A stretch of DNA of 64,000 nucleotides, taken from the NCBI RefSeq assembly GCF_000758605.1, contig NZ_CP009282.1, forward strand, positions 2,170,001-2,234,000, in the 5' to 3' direction. This DNA is from Paenibacillus sp. FSL R5-0912 (GTDB lineage Bacteria > Bacillota > Bacilli > Paenibacillales > Paenibacillaceae). The notes under the pieces were generated by a model. It was not told the origin of the DNA. It did no database searches and was given only the letters and a program-made list of their open reading frames with translations. This document shows positions 32,744-41,779 of this stretch, piece by piece; the first letter of the stretch is position 1, and the number at the start of each line of letters is the position of its first letter. Position numbers and translations under genes: made by a program.

Positions 32744-33845
32744 GCGGCGGTATGCAGCGGTCGCGATCACGCGAAACGGCATCGGGCTGGCGCTGAAGCT
32801 GGGAGCCGGGCTTGGGGAGACGGAAGTCTTTTGTTATGCCAAGTATAGCGGCGGGCTGGAGATGCGGGCTGGGGAGAGTTCACTTTTTGAGGGGCCGGTC
32901 AAAGATTTACTCCCCCGGCTCTTCCGGGATTACGAGGGGGTCATTCTGTTCTTCTCACTGGGCGCTGCTGTCCGGCTGATGGCTCCGCTGCTGCAGGACA
33001 AAAGAATCGATCCTGCCGTCATCGTCATCGATGAGCGCGGGGAGCATGTGATCAGCATGCTGTCCGGCCATCTCGGGGGGGCCAACAGACTGACGCTGCA
33101 GATCGCTGGGCTGCTCGGCAGTCATCCGGTAATTACAACGGCTTCCGATGTGCAAGGCACCTTCGCTGTGGATCTGCTTGGCCGGGAATACGGCTGGCGC
33201 GTGGACAGCTTTACCAGTATGAAAAGTGTCAGTGCTGCGCTCGTCAACGGGGAACCGGTAGCCTTTGTCCAGGAGAGCGGAGAGCCGGGCTGGCTGCCGC
33301 CGGGGGCAGTGCTGCCGGAGCATATACGGTTATTCGCCAGCCGGGAGGAGCTGCGAAGCAGCGGCTTCCGCTTCAGCGCGGCGATTGTGGTTAGTGACCG
33401 GCTGCCGGATCAAGATGAGCCGGAGGATGCCATGCATGCTGAATGCGCTGTAGTCTATCGTCCGCGCAGTCTGGTGCTCGGTTTGGGCTGTAACCGCGGG
33501 ACCTCTGCGGAAGAGCTTGAAGCTGTAATGCTGCATACGCTGGCAGAGCTCAGGCTATCGCTCTACAGTGTGCGGAATGTGGCGACTGCCGGGATAAAGG
33601 GCGATGAGGCCGGACTGCTGGCTCTGTGTGCCAAATACGGCTGGGAGCTGGCTTTGTATTCACCAGACCAGCTGAACGCTGTCACGCTGGACAATCCTTC
33701 GGAGGTAGTGTTCAGAGCGACCGGAGCGTACGGTGTCTGTGAGCCTGCCGCATTGTTGTCTTCAGGTGCGCAGGCGCTCCTGCAGCGCAAACATAAAAGC
33801 GGAAATGTGACAATCGCCGTAGCGCGGGTTGTCTATGCCGGTTAG
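32736..33845 (+). CDS. cbiG: Cobalt-precorrin-5A hydrolase CbiG
   Basis: A 369-residue protein: N-terminal domain RYAAVAITRNGIGLALKL, a central LFFSLGAAVRLMAPLL...VIVIDERGEHVISMLSGHLGGAN segment and a C-terminal domain with LVLGLGCNRGTSAEEL. It opens the lactone and releases acetaldehyde. GTG at 32736 is chosen because it places the start where family members begin, with AAGGA ten bases upstream; ATG at 32691 or 32709 would add a non-homologous lead. Overlaps cbiF by eight bases. Confidence 0.88.
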   Translation: MSKRRYAAVAITRNGIGLALKLGAGLGETEVFCYAKYSGGLEMRAGESSLFEGPVKDLLPRLFRDYEGVILFFSLGAAVRLMAPLLQDKRIDPAVIVIDERGEHVISMLSGHLGGANRLTLQIAGLLGSHPVITTASDVQGTFAVDLLGREYGWRVDSFTSMKSVSAALVNGEPVAFVQESGEPGWLPPGAVLPEHIRLFASREELRSSGFRFSAAIVVSDRLPDQDEPEDAMHAECAVVYRPRSLVLGLGCNRGTSAEELEAVMLHTLAELRLSLYSVRNVATAGIKGDEAGLLALCAKYGWELALYSPDQLNAVTLDNPSEVVFRATGAYGVCEPAALLSSGAQALLQRKHKSGNVTIAVARVVYAG

Positions 33846-33860
33846 AGCGGGGGAGAAGCG

Positions 33861-35504
33861 GTGAGAGAGAGATGGAATGAAATGAAGGACCGGGAGCCGT
33901 TATTGCAGACACGCCCGCGTTTTGTAGTAGCAGGCACGGGCAGCGGCTCCGGCAAAACAACGGTCACGCTGGGACTGATGCGGGCGTTTGCCCGGTGCGG
34001 CTTGAAGGTTCAGGGCTATAAATGCGGGCCTGACTATATCGATCCTGCTTATCATAGTGCAGTTACAGGCCGTTCCTCCCGCAACCTGGACTCTTGGATG
34101 ACTTCAGGCAGCTATCTGCAGGAGTATTTCCTGACCACCTCGGAGGATGCGGACCTGTCGGTCATTGAAGGCGTAATGGGATTGTATGACGGCAAAGAGG
34201 ACATTGCACTCACCGGATCAACGGCGGAGATCGCTATCCTGACGGACAGTCCGGTGCTGCTTGTAGTCGATGTCCGCAGCATGGGACGCAGTGCAGCGGC
34301 TATTGTGCTGGGCTTTCAGCAGCTGGAGCCGCAGGTGCGGATTGCTGCGGTTATTGTGAACCGCTGCGGCAGTGAGGGCCACTACCGGATGGTCCGGGCA
34401 GCGATTGAAGCGGCCTGCGGCATTCCGGTCATCGGCTGGCTGCCGCGCGACAGCGGCCTCGATATCCCGGAGCGGCATCTTGGCCTGCTTCCCGCTGTGG
34501 AGCGCGGAGAGCTGGAGCCTTTGTTCGAGCATGCCGCCGATCTGCTGGCGGAGGGCACCGATCTGGAGCGTCTGCTGGAGCTTGCCGCTGCTGCGCCTGC
34601 ATTGCAGTATCCGCCGGAACCGGATGCGGTGCTGCAGGCGCAAGGGCCCTCGCTTAGCAGCCCGGGTATATTGGAGCCAGGGATGCCGGTGGTTACGGAG
34701 ACTGAGACTCCGGATTCGGGCAGCCTGCCGGCATTGGAGCCTGCATCACAGGAGCAGCCTGTGTCAGCAGGGCCACCCTTGTCTTCACCGGCAGCCCGGA
34801 TCATGCCGGCGGATACGAGCAGGCCGGCGCACCGTCCTGTCCAGCCGGTTATTGCCATAGCCCGGGATGCGGCATTCAATTTCTATTATGCCGACAATCT
34901 GGAGCTGCTCGAGCGCGCAGGTGCGCGGCTGGCTGCTTTCAGTCCGCTTAGCGGGGAAGGAATCCCGCCGGAGGCCGATGGAATCTATATCGGCGGCGGG
35001 TTTCCGGAAGAATTCGCTGCTGTGATTGCAGCGAATTCGCTCTTCCTGGACGGCGTAAGAGCTGCAGCTGCAGACGGAATGCCGCTGTATGCGGAATGCG
35101 GCGGCTACATGGTGCTGGCCCGCAGCCTGACCGACCGCTCCGGCGCTGTGCATAAGATGGCCGGGATCATTCCGGCGCACAGCATAATGCAGGAACGCCG
35201 CGCCGCGCTCGGGTACCGTGAGGTGACAGCACTTCACGATTGCCTGCTGCTGAAGCAGGGCGGGCGACTGCGCGGCCATGAATTCCATTATTCCGGCATG
35301 AGCTATATTCCCGGCGAAGACCGGATTTATGCCTATGAGAGTAAAGGCAGAGGAGGCAGTCAGCCGGAAGGGTATATCAGCGGCAACATTATGGCGGCGT
35401 ATGCGCATATTCATTTGGCCTCCCATTTCCCGGCAGCCGGACGTATGGTGGAGGCCTGCCTCACTTATCGGGAACAGAAGAAGCAGGCGAAGCAGCGGCT
35501 CTAA
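33861..35504 (+). CDS. cbiA: Cobyrinate a,c-diamide synthase CbiA
   Basis: A 547-residue ATP- and glutamine-dependent amidase. N-terminal P-loop domain: VVAGTGSGSGKTTVTLGLM, YKCGPDYIDPAYH, VIEGVMGLYDG. C-terminal class I glutaminase-like domain: YIGGGFPEEFA, YAECGGYMVLA (catalytic Cys) and GHEFHYSGMSY. Between them, about residues 255-330, lies a Pro/Ser/Glu-rich linker not typical of the ~460-residue family. It amidates the a and c side chains of cobyrinate. GTG at 33861 behind GGGGGAG. Last gene of the operon in view. Confidence 0.92.
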   Translation: MRERWNEMKDREPLLQTRPRFVVAGTGSGSGKTTVTLGLMRAFARCGLKVQGYKCGPDYIDPAYHSAVTGRSSRNLDSWMTSGSYLQEYFLTTSEDADLSVIEGVMGLYDGKEDIALTGSTAEIAILTDSPVLLVVDVRSMGRSAAAIVLGFQQLEPQVRIAAVIVNRCGSEGHYRMVRAAIEAACGIPVIGWLPRDSGLDIPERHLGLLPAVERGELEPLFEHAADLLAEGTDLERLLELAAAAPALQYPPEPDAVLQAQGPSLSSPGILEPGMPVVTETETPDSGSLPALEPASQEQPVSAGPPLSSPAARIMPADTSRPAHRPVQPVIAIARDAAFNFYYADNLELLERAGARLAAFSPLSGEGIPPEADGIYIGGGFPEEFAAVIAANSLFLDGVRAAAADGMPLYAECGGYMVLARSLTDRSGAVHKMAGIIPAHSIMQERRAALGYREVTALHDCLLLKQGGRLRGHEFHYSGMSYIPGEDRIYAYESKGRGGSQPEGYISGNIMAAYAHIHLASHFPAAGRMVEACLTYREQKKQAKQRL

Positions 35505-35568
35505 GTTTTCCAGACCGGAGGCGAGCAATTCCAGAATATTTTTTAACCGTGTCACATATGTCAACCGC

Positions 35569-35597
35569 TTGTCATACATCTTTAAGCCTCGTATAAT
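35569..35597 (+). promoter_or_regulatory. Strong SigA-type promoter ahead of the ROK kinase
   Basis: TTGTCA (35569-35574), 17-base spacer, TATAAT (35592-35597). The implied leader is about 135 nt with no recognised riboswitch. Confidence 0.75.
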
Positions 35598-35738
35598 AGG
35601 ATCAAGAGAGCGCTTTATTACCCTGCTGGCAGGTTATCGGCTTTATTTATCAGGGAATAGATTGGATTATATGCTGCTGAATTTCAAAGTCTGGAAGCAA
35701 TCACTTAATGATGGTAATGGAGAAGGGAGAACGCTGCA

Positions 35739-36620
35739 GTGAAATTGTTGGGAGCGATTGAAGCAGGAGGAACAAAGTTTGTGTGCGGAATCGGAAATGA
35801 GGACGGGACGATTATCGACCGGGTGAGCTTTCCGACCACAACCCCTCAAGAAACGATGGGGCTGGTACTAGAATACTTCTCCGGTAAAGATGTGGAGTCC
35901 ATTGGCATCGGTTCATTCGGACCGATTGACCCGGTGATCGGCAGCCCTACTTACGGATATATTACAACCACACCGAAACCCCACTGGGGTGGATATAATC
36001 TGGTAGGAGCCGTGGCGGAGCAACTTGATGTTCCGGTCGGTTTCGATACAGATGTGAACGGAGCCGCCCTGGGCGAGTACACTTGGGGTGCCGCCCAAGG
36101 GCTGGATAGCTGCCTCTATATCACAGTAGGCACCGGCATCGGCGCCGGTGCAGTGGTCGGCGGGAAGCTGATCCATGGGCTGTCTCACCCTGAGATGGGA
36201 CATATTCTGGTCCGCCGCCATCCGGAAGATATCTATGAAGGCTTCTGCCCTTATCATGGCGATTGCCTGGAAGGCCTGGCGGCAGGTCCGGCGATCGGCA
36301 AGCGCTGGGGCAAGCCTGCGGGCGAGCTGCCATCGGATCATCCGGCCTGGGCGATGGAGGCCCACTATCTGGCCCATGCCCTGATGAACTATGTGCTGAT
36401 CCTCTCGCCGCAGAGAATCGTGATGGGCGGCGGCGTGATGAAGCAGAGCCAGCTCTTCCCGCTGATCCATACCAAGCTGCAGGAATTGCTTGGCGGATAT
36501 GTGCAGCATCCGGCGCTCAATGCAGCGATCGGCAGTTATATCGTCCCTCCTCAGCTCGGGGATAATGCCGGACTCTCGGGTGCGCTTGGTCTTGCGAAGC
36601 TGGCGCTTGACGGACAGTAG
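35739..36620 (+). CDS. ROK-family sugar kinase, fructokinase type
   Basis: A 293-residue ROK kinase: N-terminal ATP-binding AIEAGGTKFVCGIG, then GIGSFGPID, FDTDVNGAALGEYTWGA and ITVGTGIGAG. The zinc-binding segment HPEMGHILV...GFCPYHGDCLEGL carries the ROK His/Cys motif. It resembles the fructokinases GmuE/ScrK of Bacillales that phosphorylate fructose or mannose. GTG start at 35739 behind AAGGGAG. Monocistronic from its own promoter. Confidence 0.88.
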   Translation: MKLLGAIEAGGTKFVCGIGNEDGTIIDRVSFPTTTPQETMGLVLEYFSGKDVESIGIGSFGPIDPVIGSPTYGYITTTPKPHWGGYNLVGAVAEQLDVPVGFDTDVNGAALGEYTWGAAQGLDSCLYITVGTGIGAGAVVGGKLIHGLSHPEMGHILVRRHPEDIYEGFCPYHGDCLEGLAAGPAIGKRWGKPAGELPSDHPAWAMEAHYLAHALMNYVLILSPQRIVMGGGVMKQSQLFPLIHTKLQELLGGYVQHPALNAAIGSYIVPPQLGDNAGLSGALGLAKLALDGQ

Positions 36621-36638
36621 AATATGCTATAAAAAGAC

Positions 36639-36738
36639 ATTGACTGTTTCGCAATATGTGGTATCCTAGGTTTTAACAGTATAGCATTTAAGAGGAAGCA
36701 CCTCTTTCACGTATTTTCGTGGGAGAGGTGCTTTTTTT
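36639..36738 (+). promoter_or_regulatory. Promoter followed by a short leader and terminator
   Basis: TTGACT at about 36641 and TATCCT at about 36663 are 16 bases apart. A terminator, AGCACCTCT(TTCACG)/(CGTGGG)AGAGGTGCT plus seven Ts, lies at 36698-36737. The predicted transcript is about 65 nt. It lies between the ROK gene and the HRDC gene and may be an attenuator for the latter or a small RNA. Confidence 0.6.
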
Positions 36739-36879
36739 GTGCAAAGATAAGAATTTATAGGCTCCGCGCAATAAATGTTCCTTATCTTTCCCGCTGAAAC
36801 CGTATCGGGCGGGGGCAGAGAATCCGGTGGTCCGCACAAAGACCATGCATACTGTAAGACGATGAAGGTAGGGATTCAT

Positions 36880-37896
36880 ATGCAGATCGTATTTATGAAC
36901 CGTTTGTCCAGAATGTCAGGCGTGGACCAGGAGGTATTTGCCCAGCTGTGGATTGGAGAGGAGGAGGGGGTATGGCGTCTGGGCTGGCGCGACTTCTCAG
37001 GGGAACAGGAAATGGGTGACAGCCTATGGTATGAAGGCGGTTCATGGAATGAAATGCTGTGTGTGTACCGGCATGAGCTTGCAATGAAGATGGGTGACGG
37101 TTACCGCCCCCTGATTGATGGTGTATTTCATGAAGATGAGCATCTTAACAGCCGCGGTCAGGAGCAGCTTAAGCTGCAGTATTACAGTGAGCAGTACGCA
37201 AATGAAACGGTCTATGAGGAGCTATGCTCGTGGCGCAGAGGCAAGGCCTCCAGTGAACGCAAGGCACCCTATATCCTGGCTAGCAACCGTCTGCTGCGGA
37301 TGATCAGTGCATTTCTGCCCCATACGGCAGAAGAGCTGCTGCAGATTCCCGGGGTAGGTGAAGGTAAAGCCTCGCAATATGGCGCCGACTGGCTCAGTAT
37401 TACCTCCGGTGTGCAGCGTGAGCATCAATATCCGCTGGGCTGGGTAAGTGATTCGGTGGACGAAGAGAGCTTTGTTTCCTGGCTGTACAAACAGAAGGAG
37501 CTGAAATACAAGAAGCAGCTGGAGCGGCTGAGATTGCGGCGTGTGCTGCTTCAGGGGATTGAAGAAGGGCAGGGAATGGAGCAGCTCAAGGGGCTCAGCG
37601 GGGTCTCCCGCCGTGAAGTTCTTGAAGCTGTAGAGGAACTGGAGAAGGACGGTTATTCTGTTGAGAAGCTCATTGCTCTTGAACTCAATGAAGTCACTTC
37701 CCAGGAACAGAACAATATATGGACAGCTTATGAGCTGATTGGTGATACCTTCCTGAAGCCCGTCCTCTATAAGGCCTATGGCGAGGATTTCTCGCCCGCA
37801 GAAGGCCTCGATATGTACTATGAGCGCCTGCGGCTGATCCGTATCCGCTTCCGCCGGGAGCAACCGGCCGGGTTGGGGCTGGCGACGAACCTGTAG
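36880..37896 (+). CDS. HRDC-domain protein
   Basis: A 338-residue protein. The central HRDC domain (about residues 105-185) has YEELCSWRRGKASSERKAPYILASNRLLRMISAFLPHTAEELLQIPGVGEGKASQYG, the nucleic-acid-binding fold of RecQ and RNase D. The C-terminal part is highly charged and helical with a possible RQC-like segment (KGLSGVSRREVLEAVEELEKDGY). It lacks helicase or nuclease motifs. ATG at 36880 follows AAGGTAGGGA. A role in DNA or RNA metabolism is inferred only. Confidence 0.75.
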   Translation: MQIVFMNRLSRMSGVDQEVFAQLWIGEEEGVWRLGWRDFSGEQEMGDSLWYEGGSWNEMLCVYRHELAMKMGDGYRPLIDGVFHEDEHLNSRGQEQLKLQYYSEQYANETVYEELCSWRRGKASSERKAPYILASNRLLRMISAFLPHTAEELLQIPGVGEGKASQYGADWLSITSGVQREHQYPLGWVSDSVDEESFVSWLYKQKELKYKKQLERLRLRRVLLQGIEEGQGMEQLKGLSGVSRREVLEAVEELEKDGYSVEKLIALELNEVTSQEQNNIWTAYELIGDTFLKPVLYKAYGEDFSPAEGLDMYYERLRLIRIRFRREQPAGLGLATNL

Positions 37897-38061
37897 GAAG
37901 CAGCCTACTTCCCGGAGCTTACCCTGTATCGCGCTTCCCCCTTTCCCGCGAGGAAGCGAGCTGCAGGGTTTTATCTGCGGCCGGCAGTGTCTGCAAATTA
38001 TTAGGAGAAAGGGACGATTAGGGGTACTATACCTGTATGCAGTTAAAAAGGAGTGGGACAT

Positions 38062-38973
38062 ATGATAGTTACGTTGACGGTTAATCCTAGCGTGGATGCC
38101 AGTACGGGTATAAGTAAGGTTGTTCCCGATCATAAGCTGCGCTGCCGTGAAGCCTCGTACAAACCGGGGGGCGGCGGTGTGAATGTGTCACGGGCGATTC
38201 ATAGGTTGGGCGGGGATTCCCTTGCACTGTATGCCTCAGGCGGACTTCATGGTCAGCTGCTGCACCATATGCTGGAACAGGAGGGCGTGAAGCATCAGGA
38301 GATTCCGATCAGCGGGCAGACCCGGGAGAATCTGATTGTCGTGGAGGAATCCACAGGACAGCAGTTCCGGTTCGACATGCCGGGCCCGAGGTTCATCGAA
38401 GGCGATTGGAAGCAATGCCTCGAACAATTAATGGCGCTGCCGGACAAACCAACTTATCTTGTAGCCAGCGGCAGTTTACCTCCAGGCTGTCCGGCTGATT
38501 TCTATAGCCGTGTCATTGAAATTGTGAAGCCATGGAATGCCAGGGTGATTGTCGACACTTCCGGTGAACCGCTGCAGCTGGCTGCTGATGCCGGAGTTTA
38601 TCTGCTGAAGCCTAATGCACGGGAGCTTGAAGAGTTATCGGGCCGTACTATAACCGGTGATGAGGAAGTGAAGGCAGCCGCGCTGCAGCTGATCGAAGAA
38701 GGGCGGACCGAGGTGGTTGTGGTTTCGCTTGGCGGGGACGGGGCGCTGCTGATTACGGGAGACGGTTGCGAGCACCTGCGGGCACCTGAGGTTCCCGTAC
38801 TCAGCGTAGTTGGTGCCGGTGACAGTCTGGTAGCCGGACTCGTATATAGTCTGGAACGGGGCTGGCCGCTGCGCAGAGCTGTTCAATTCGGCGTTGCCTC
38901 CGGTGCGGCGGCGGTCATGAACCCGGAGCGGTTGTTCAACAGCATGGATAAGGATACTTCTGGACAACAGTAA
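38062..38973 (+). CDS. PfkB-family phosphofructokinase (1-phosphofructokinase-like)
   Basis: A 303-residue PfkB-family kinase: ITLTVNPSVD-type N-terminus (VTLTVNPSVDAST), KPGGGGVNVSRAIHRLGG, LVASGSLPPGCP, LLKPNARELEEL and the C-terminal anion hole GAGDSLVAGL with catalytic Asp. It phosphorylates fructose-1-phosphate, tagatose-6-phosphate or fructose-6-phosphate; no PTS or lac genes nearby distinguish these. ATG at 38062 follows AAAAGGAG; the earlier GTG at 38053 overlaps that site. Confidence 0.85.
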   Translation: MIVTLTVNPSVDASTGISKVVPDHKLRCREASYKPGGGGVNVSRAIHRLGGDSLALYASGGLHGQLLHHMLEQEGVKHQEIPISGQTRENLIVVEESTGQQFRFDMPGPRFIEGDWKQCLEQLMALPDKPTYLVASGSLPPGCPADFYSRVIEIVKPWNARVIVDTSGEPLQLAADAGVYLLKPNARELEELSGRTITGDEEVKAAALQLIEEGRTEVVVVSLGGDGALLITGDGCEHLRAPEVPVLSVVGAGDSLVAGLVYSLERGWPLRRAVQFGVASGAAAVMNPERLFNSMDKDTSGQQ

Positions 38974-38994
38974 ATTTAAAGCCCGCCATATACC

Positions 38995-39042
38995 AAAAAG
39001 ACGAAGGCTTCCTTTACCCTCCGGGTAATCGGTGCCTTCGTC
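38995..39042. terminator. Terminator between convergent pfkB-type and corA genes
   Basis: GACGAAGGC pairs with GCCTTCGTC around an inner TTACCC/GGGTAA stem. The flanking A-run (38995-38999) gives the T-run for the minus-strand corA transcript. Confidence 0.8.
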
Positions 39043-39064
39043 CTGCGTATTCGTCCGCTGTGCT

Positions 39065-40000
39065 TCATAGCCAATCCTTCTTGCGGAATATCACCAGCAT
39101 TCCGCAGCCGAGCGTCACCATGACGGCGATAACTCCATAATAGCCGTACTGGGAGTGAGTCTCGGGAATATTGTCAAAGTTCATACCGTAGATACCGGTA
39201 ATAACGGTCAGCGGCATGAATATCGTAGTAATTGCCGTAAATACTCTCATGATTTCATTGGCGCGGTTAGCGATACTGGACTGATATGCTTCGCGTAAGT
39301 TGCCCATGAGATCGCGGTACGTTTCGAATGTTTCAGAGATCTTAACCGCATTTTCATAAATATCACTGAAATACTTCTGCAGCTGATCGTCGATCAGGCG
39401 GAGGTCTTTTTTGTTCAGCGTGTTGATAACTTCCTTCTGCGGGCCTAGCATCTTCTTCAGCCAGAGAATTTCACTGCGCAGACCGATGATCTCGCTAAGA
39501 TGCGATTTCTTGGTGTGCATGAGGATGTCTTCTTCCAGCTTCTCAATCCGCGCTTCAATCCGGTCACCGACGGAGAAGAAGTTGTCAACCACAAGGTCGA
39601 TTAGCAGGTACAGGAAGCGGTCAGGCTCACTGACCTCCTGCTCCCAGAGTACAGGCTTCAGGACGCGCAGCTCATGGATCTTCTGCTTGGTAACGGTGAT
39701 GATGAAATGTCTGCCCAGGAACACGTTGAGCGCGCGGAGGAAGATTTCCTCGTCATCAAACCGGATACTGTTTACTACGATAAAATAATGGCTCTCATAA
39801 ATCTCCAGCTTCGGGCGCTGATCCTCTTCACTGAGGCAGTCCTCCACAGCCAGATCATGCAGATTGTACAATGGCTGAAGCTCTACAAGGTCCTCAGCAT
39901 CCGCATCAATCCAATAGAAACCCTCAGCGGGTGCGGTAAGTGTATCCTCAATATTGTCAATAGTCGTAAAAACCCCTGCGTTTACCAGCCGGATTTTCAT
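39065..40000 (-). CDS. corA: CorA-family magnesium transporter
   Basis: A 311-residue CorA: a large cytosolic N-terminal domain with long helices, then two C-terminal transmembrane helices. The first helix ends in the selectivity motif YGMNF, and the protein ends with a short basic tail (FRKKDWL). It forms pentameric Mg2+ channels. ATG at 40000 follows AAGGAG by nine bases; the GTG at 40009 abuts it. Monocistronic. Confidence 0.93.
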   Translation of the reverse strand: MKIRLVNAGVFTTIDNIEDTLTAPAEGFYWIDADAEDLVELQPLYNLHDLAVEDCLSEEDQRPKLEIYESHYFIVVNSIRFDDEEIFLRALNVFLGRHFIITVTKQKIHELRVLKPVLWEQEVSEPDRFLYLLIDLVVDNFFSVGDRIEARIEKLEEDILMHTKKSHLSEIIGLRSEILWLKKMLGPQKEVINTLNKKDLRLIDDQLQKYFSDIYENAVKISETFETYRDLMGNLREAYQSSIANRANEIMRVFTAITTIFMPLTVITGIYGMNFDNIPETHSQYGYYGVIAVMVTLGCGMLVIFRKKDWL

Positions 40001-40425
40001 CTGATTCACTCCTTCTGTCCCTGGTCTTCTCCAGGGATATGCTAATTAAAGCACAGAGAAAAAATCAGCTTGGCCGGTGGTACAATCTACTGATGAAGGC
40101 CAAAAGACGGTCCGAGAGCATGAAGAAGAACTGCCCCCGCCGCCGGCAAGCTGATGTTAATCCTGTGTGGTTGTTCTTTCTGCACGCTTATTCGCGAGCC
40201 CGGGTCGCCTTCCATTCTTCTCTCACCTCTTCTTTTCGCCGTTTATGGTTGAAACACTTGTCTAGTATAACGCCCGGGTATGCCTCTTTCAAGATAAATT
40301 CTTTTCATTCTCTGGGCCCCTTAAGCATTGTATGGACTTGACGAAAAGGAGGTTCATGATTTAAAGTAAATTTTAAGAATAGTATCTCCGGATGCTTTAG
40401 CTTTTCCAACTGAATACAGCTTAAT
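40001..40425. other. Divergent intergenic region of corA and metA
   Basis: No supported gene. It probably holds the corA promoter (minus) and the promoter for the SAM riboswitch; TTGACG at about 40336 has only a weak -10 partner 17 bases on. Confidence 0.5.
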
Positions 40426-40557
40426 CTTATCAAGAGCAGGTGGAGGGACTAGCCCGATGAAACCCGGCAACCGGCGTGTGAACGCACGGTGCTAATTCTT
40501 GCGGAAGCTTTGCAGGACGTTATTTGTCCGGCGGAAGTTCTCTGGCAGATGAGAGAG
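40426..40557 (+). ncRNA. SAM-I (S-box) riboswitch
   Basis: The conserved S-box core is present: CTTATCAAGAGCAGGTGGAG, GGACTAGCCCGATGAAACCC, GGCAACC and the 3' side ending in GGCAGATGAGAGAGG. With SAM bound the downstream terminator at 40580-40609 would form, shutting off metA. Confidence 0.95.
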
Positions 40558-40579
40558 GCGCATATGACTGCAGATATAT

Positions 40580-40609
40580 GACCTTTCTCGCCCGAGAAAG
40601 GTCTTTTTT
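40580..40609 (+). terminator. SAM riboswitch terminator
   Basis: GACCTTTCTCG pairs with CGAGAAAGGTC, followed by six Ts. Confidence 0.9.
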
Positions 40610-40674
40610 CGTTGTTTTGGATCAGATTTAACCGCCAAGCGGAACCTAATTTCAGTTAAGGAGTGGAAACAGCA

Positions 40675-41592
40675 ATGCCTATTAAAATTCCCGACAGTCT
40701 TCCGGCCAAAGAAGTATTATCCGGTGAGAATATTTTTGTAATGGATGAAAGCCATGCCTTTCATCAGGATATCCGTCCTTTGCGGATCGCCATCCTGAAT
40801 CTGATGCCGACCAAAGAAACCACGGAAACGCAGCTGCTGCGCCTTATCGGGAACTCACCGCTTCAGGTGGATGTTGTTCTGCTGCATCCCAGCTCCCATA
40901 CCTCGAAGAATACTTCGGCAGAGCACTTAAAGAGCTTTTACAAAACCTTTGATGAAATCAGTGACCGCCGCTTTGACGGCTTGATCATCACCGGTGCTCC
41001 GGTGGAACAAATGGAGTTCGAGGATGTCAACTACTGGGAAGAGCTGAAAGTGATTTTTGAATGGAGCAAGCAGAACGTAACCTCGACGATGCATATCTGT
41101 TGGGCCGCGCAGGCAGGACTGTACCACCACTTCGGTGTGCGTAAGGTGAGTCTGCCGGATAAATGCTTTGGAGTGTTTCCGCATACGCTGAGCCATAATA
41201 ATGTGAAACTGCTGCGGGGCTTCGACGAAGTATTCCATGTGCCGCATTCCCGTCACACCGACGTCTCCCGTGAAGATATAGAGAATAATCCGGATCTGCA
41301 GATTCTGGCGGAATCAGAGGAGGCCGGTGTGTACCTGGTTTCTACGCATGACGGCAAGCAGATTTTTGTGACCGGACATTCAGAATATGATCCGTTCTCC
41401 CTGAAATGGGAGTATGACCGCGATATCGCCAAAGGCATGGATATTGAGATTCCAAAGCACTATTATCCAAAAGATGATCCCACCCGTACACCGCCGGCCG
41501 TCTGGCGTGCCCATGCCAACTTATTATTCGCTAACTGGCTCAATTACTATGTATACCAGGAGACACCCTACGATATCGGAGCGTTTATTTAA
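40675..41592 (+). CDS. metA: Homoserine O-acetyltransferase MetA
   Basis: A 305-residue MetA/HTS-family acyltransferase with catalytic Cys142 ([15 protein letters not shown]) and the downstream SHNN, HSRHTDV and GHSEYDP segments. Position 111 is Glu (GAPVEQ), the residue associated with acetyl- rather than succinyl-CoA use in characterised MetA proteins. It activates homoserine for methionine synthesis. ATG at 40675 follows AAGGAG by 12 bases; the GTG at 40663 abuts it. Controlled by the SAM riboswitch. Confidence 0.93.
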   Translation: MPIKIPDSLPAKEVLSGENIFVMDESHAFHQDIRPLRIAILNLMPTKETTETQLLRLIGNSPLQVDVVLLHPSSHTSKNTSAEHLKSFYKTFDEISDRRFDGLIITGAPVEQMEFEDVNYWEELKVIFEWSKQNVTSTMHICWAAQAGLYHHFGVRKVSLPDKCFGVFPHTLSHNNVKLLRGFDEVFHVPHSRHTDVSREDIENNPDLQILAESEEAGVYLVSTHDGKQIFVTGHSEYDPFSLKWEYDRDIAKGMDIEIPKHYYPKDDPTRTPPAVWRAHANLLFANWLNYYVYQETPYDIGAFI

Positions 41593-41628
41593 AAGTTGTA
41601 TTTGTATTATAGAAGGATGGGTTGGCGC

Positions 41629-41771
41629 ACAACACATAGTCTATGCTTCCGAAGCAAGTTTTGTCGAAGAATGATCAGGTTGTGTACGCTATACAAAACT
41701 AAGCCCATGCTTCCGAAGCCAGTTTGTACGAAGAAATTCAGGGAAGCAAATGCTAACAAACTATTAGGAGG
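41629..41771 (+). repeat. SD-proximal repeated element, tandem copies B0 and B
   Basis: Copy B0 starts at 41629 and copy B spans 41693-41771. B0 has AGTTTTGT (41657-41664) matching ACAAAACT (41693-41700), one base longer on both sides than the other copies. B has AGTTTGT (41721-41727) matching ACAAACT (41756-41762) and an outer stem GCTTCC/GGAAGC. B ends at AGGAGG (41766-41771), the metI ribosome site. Confidence 0.75.
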
Positions 41772-41779
41772 AAATGGAA

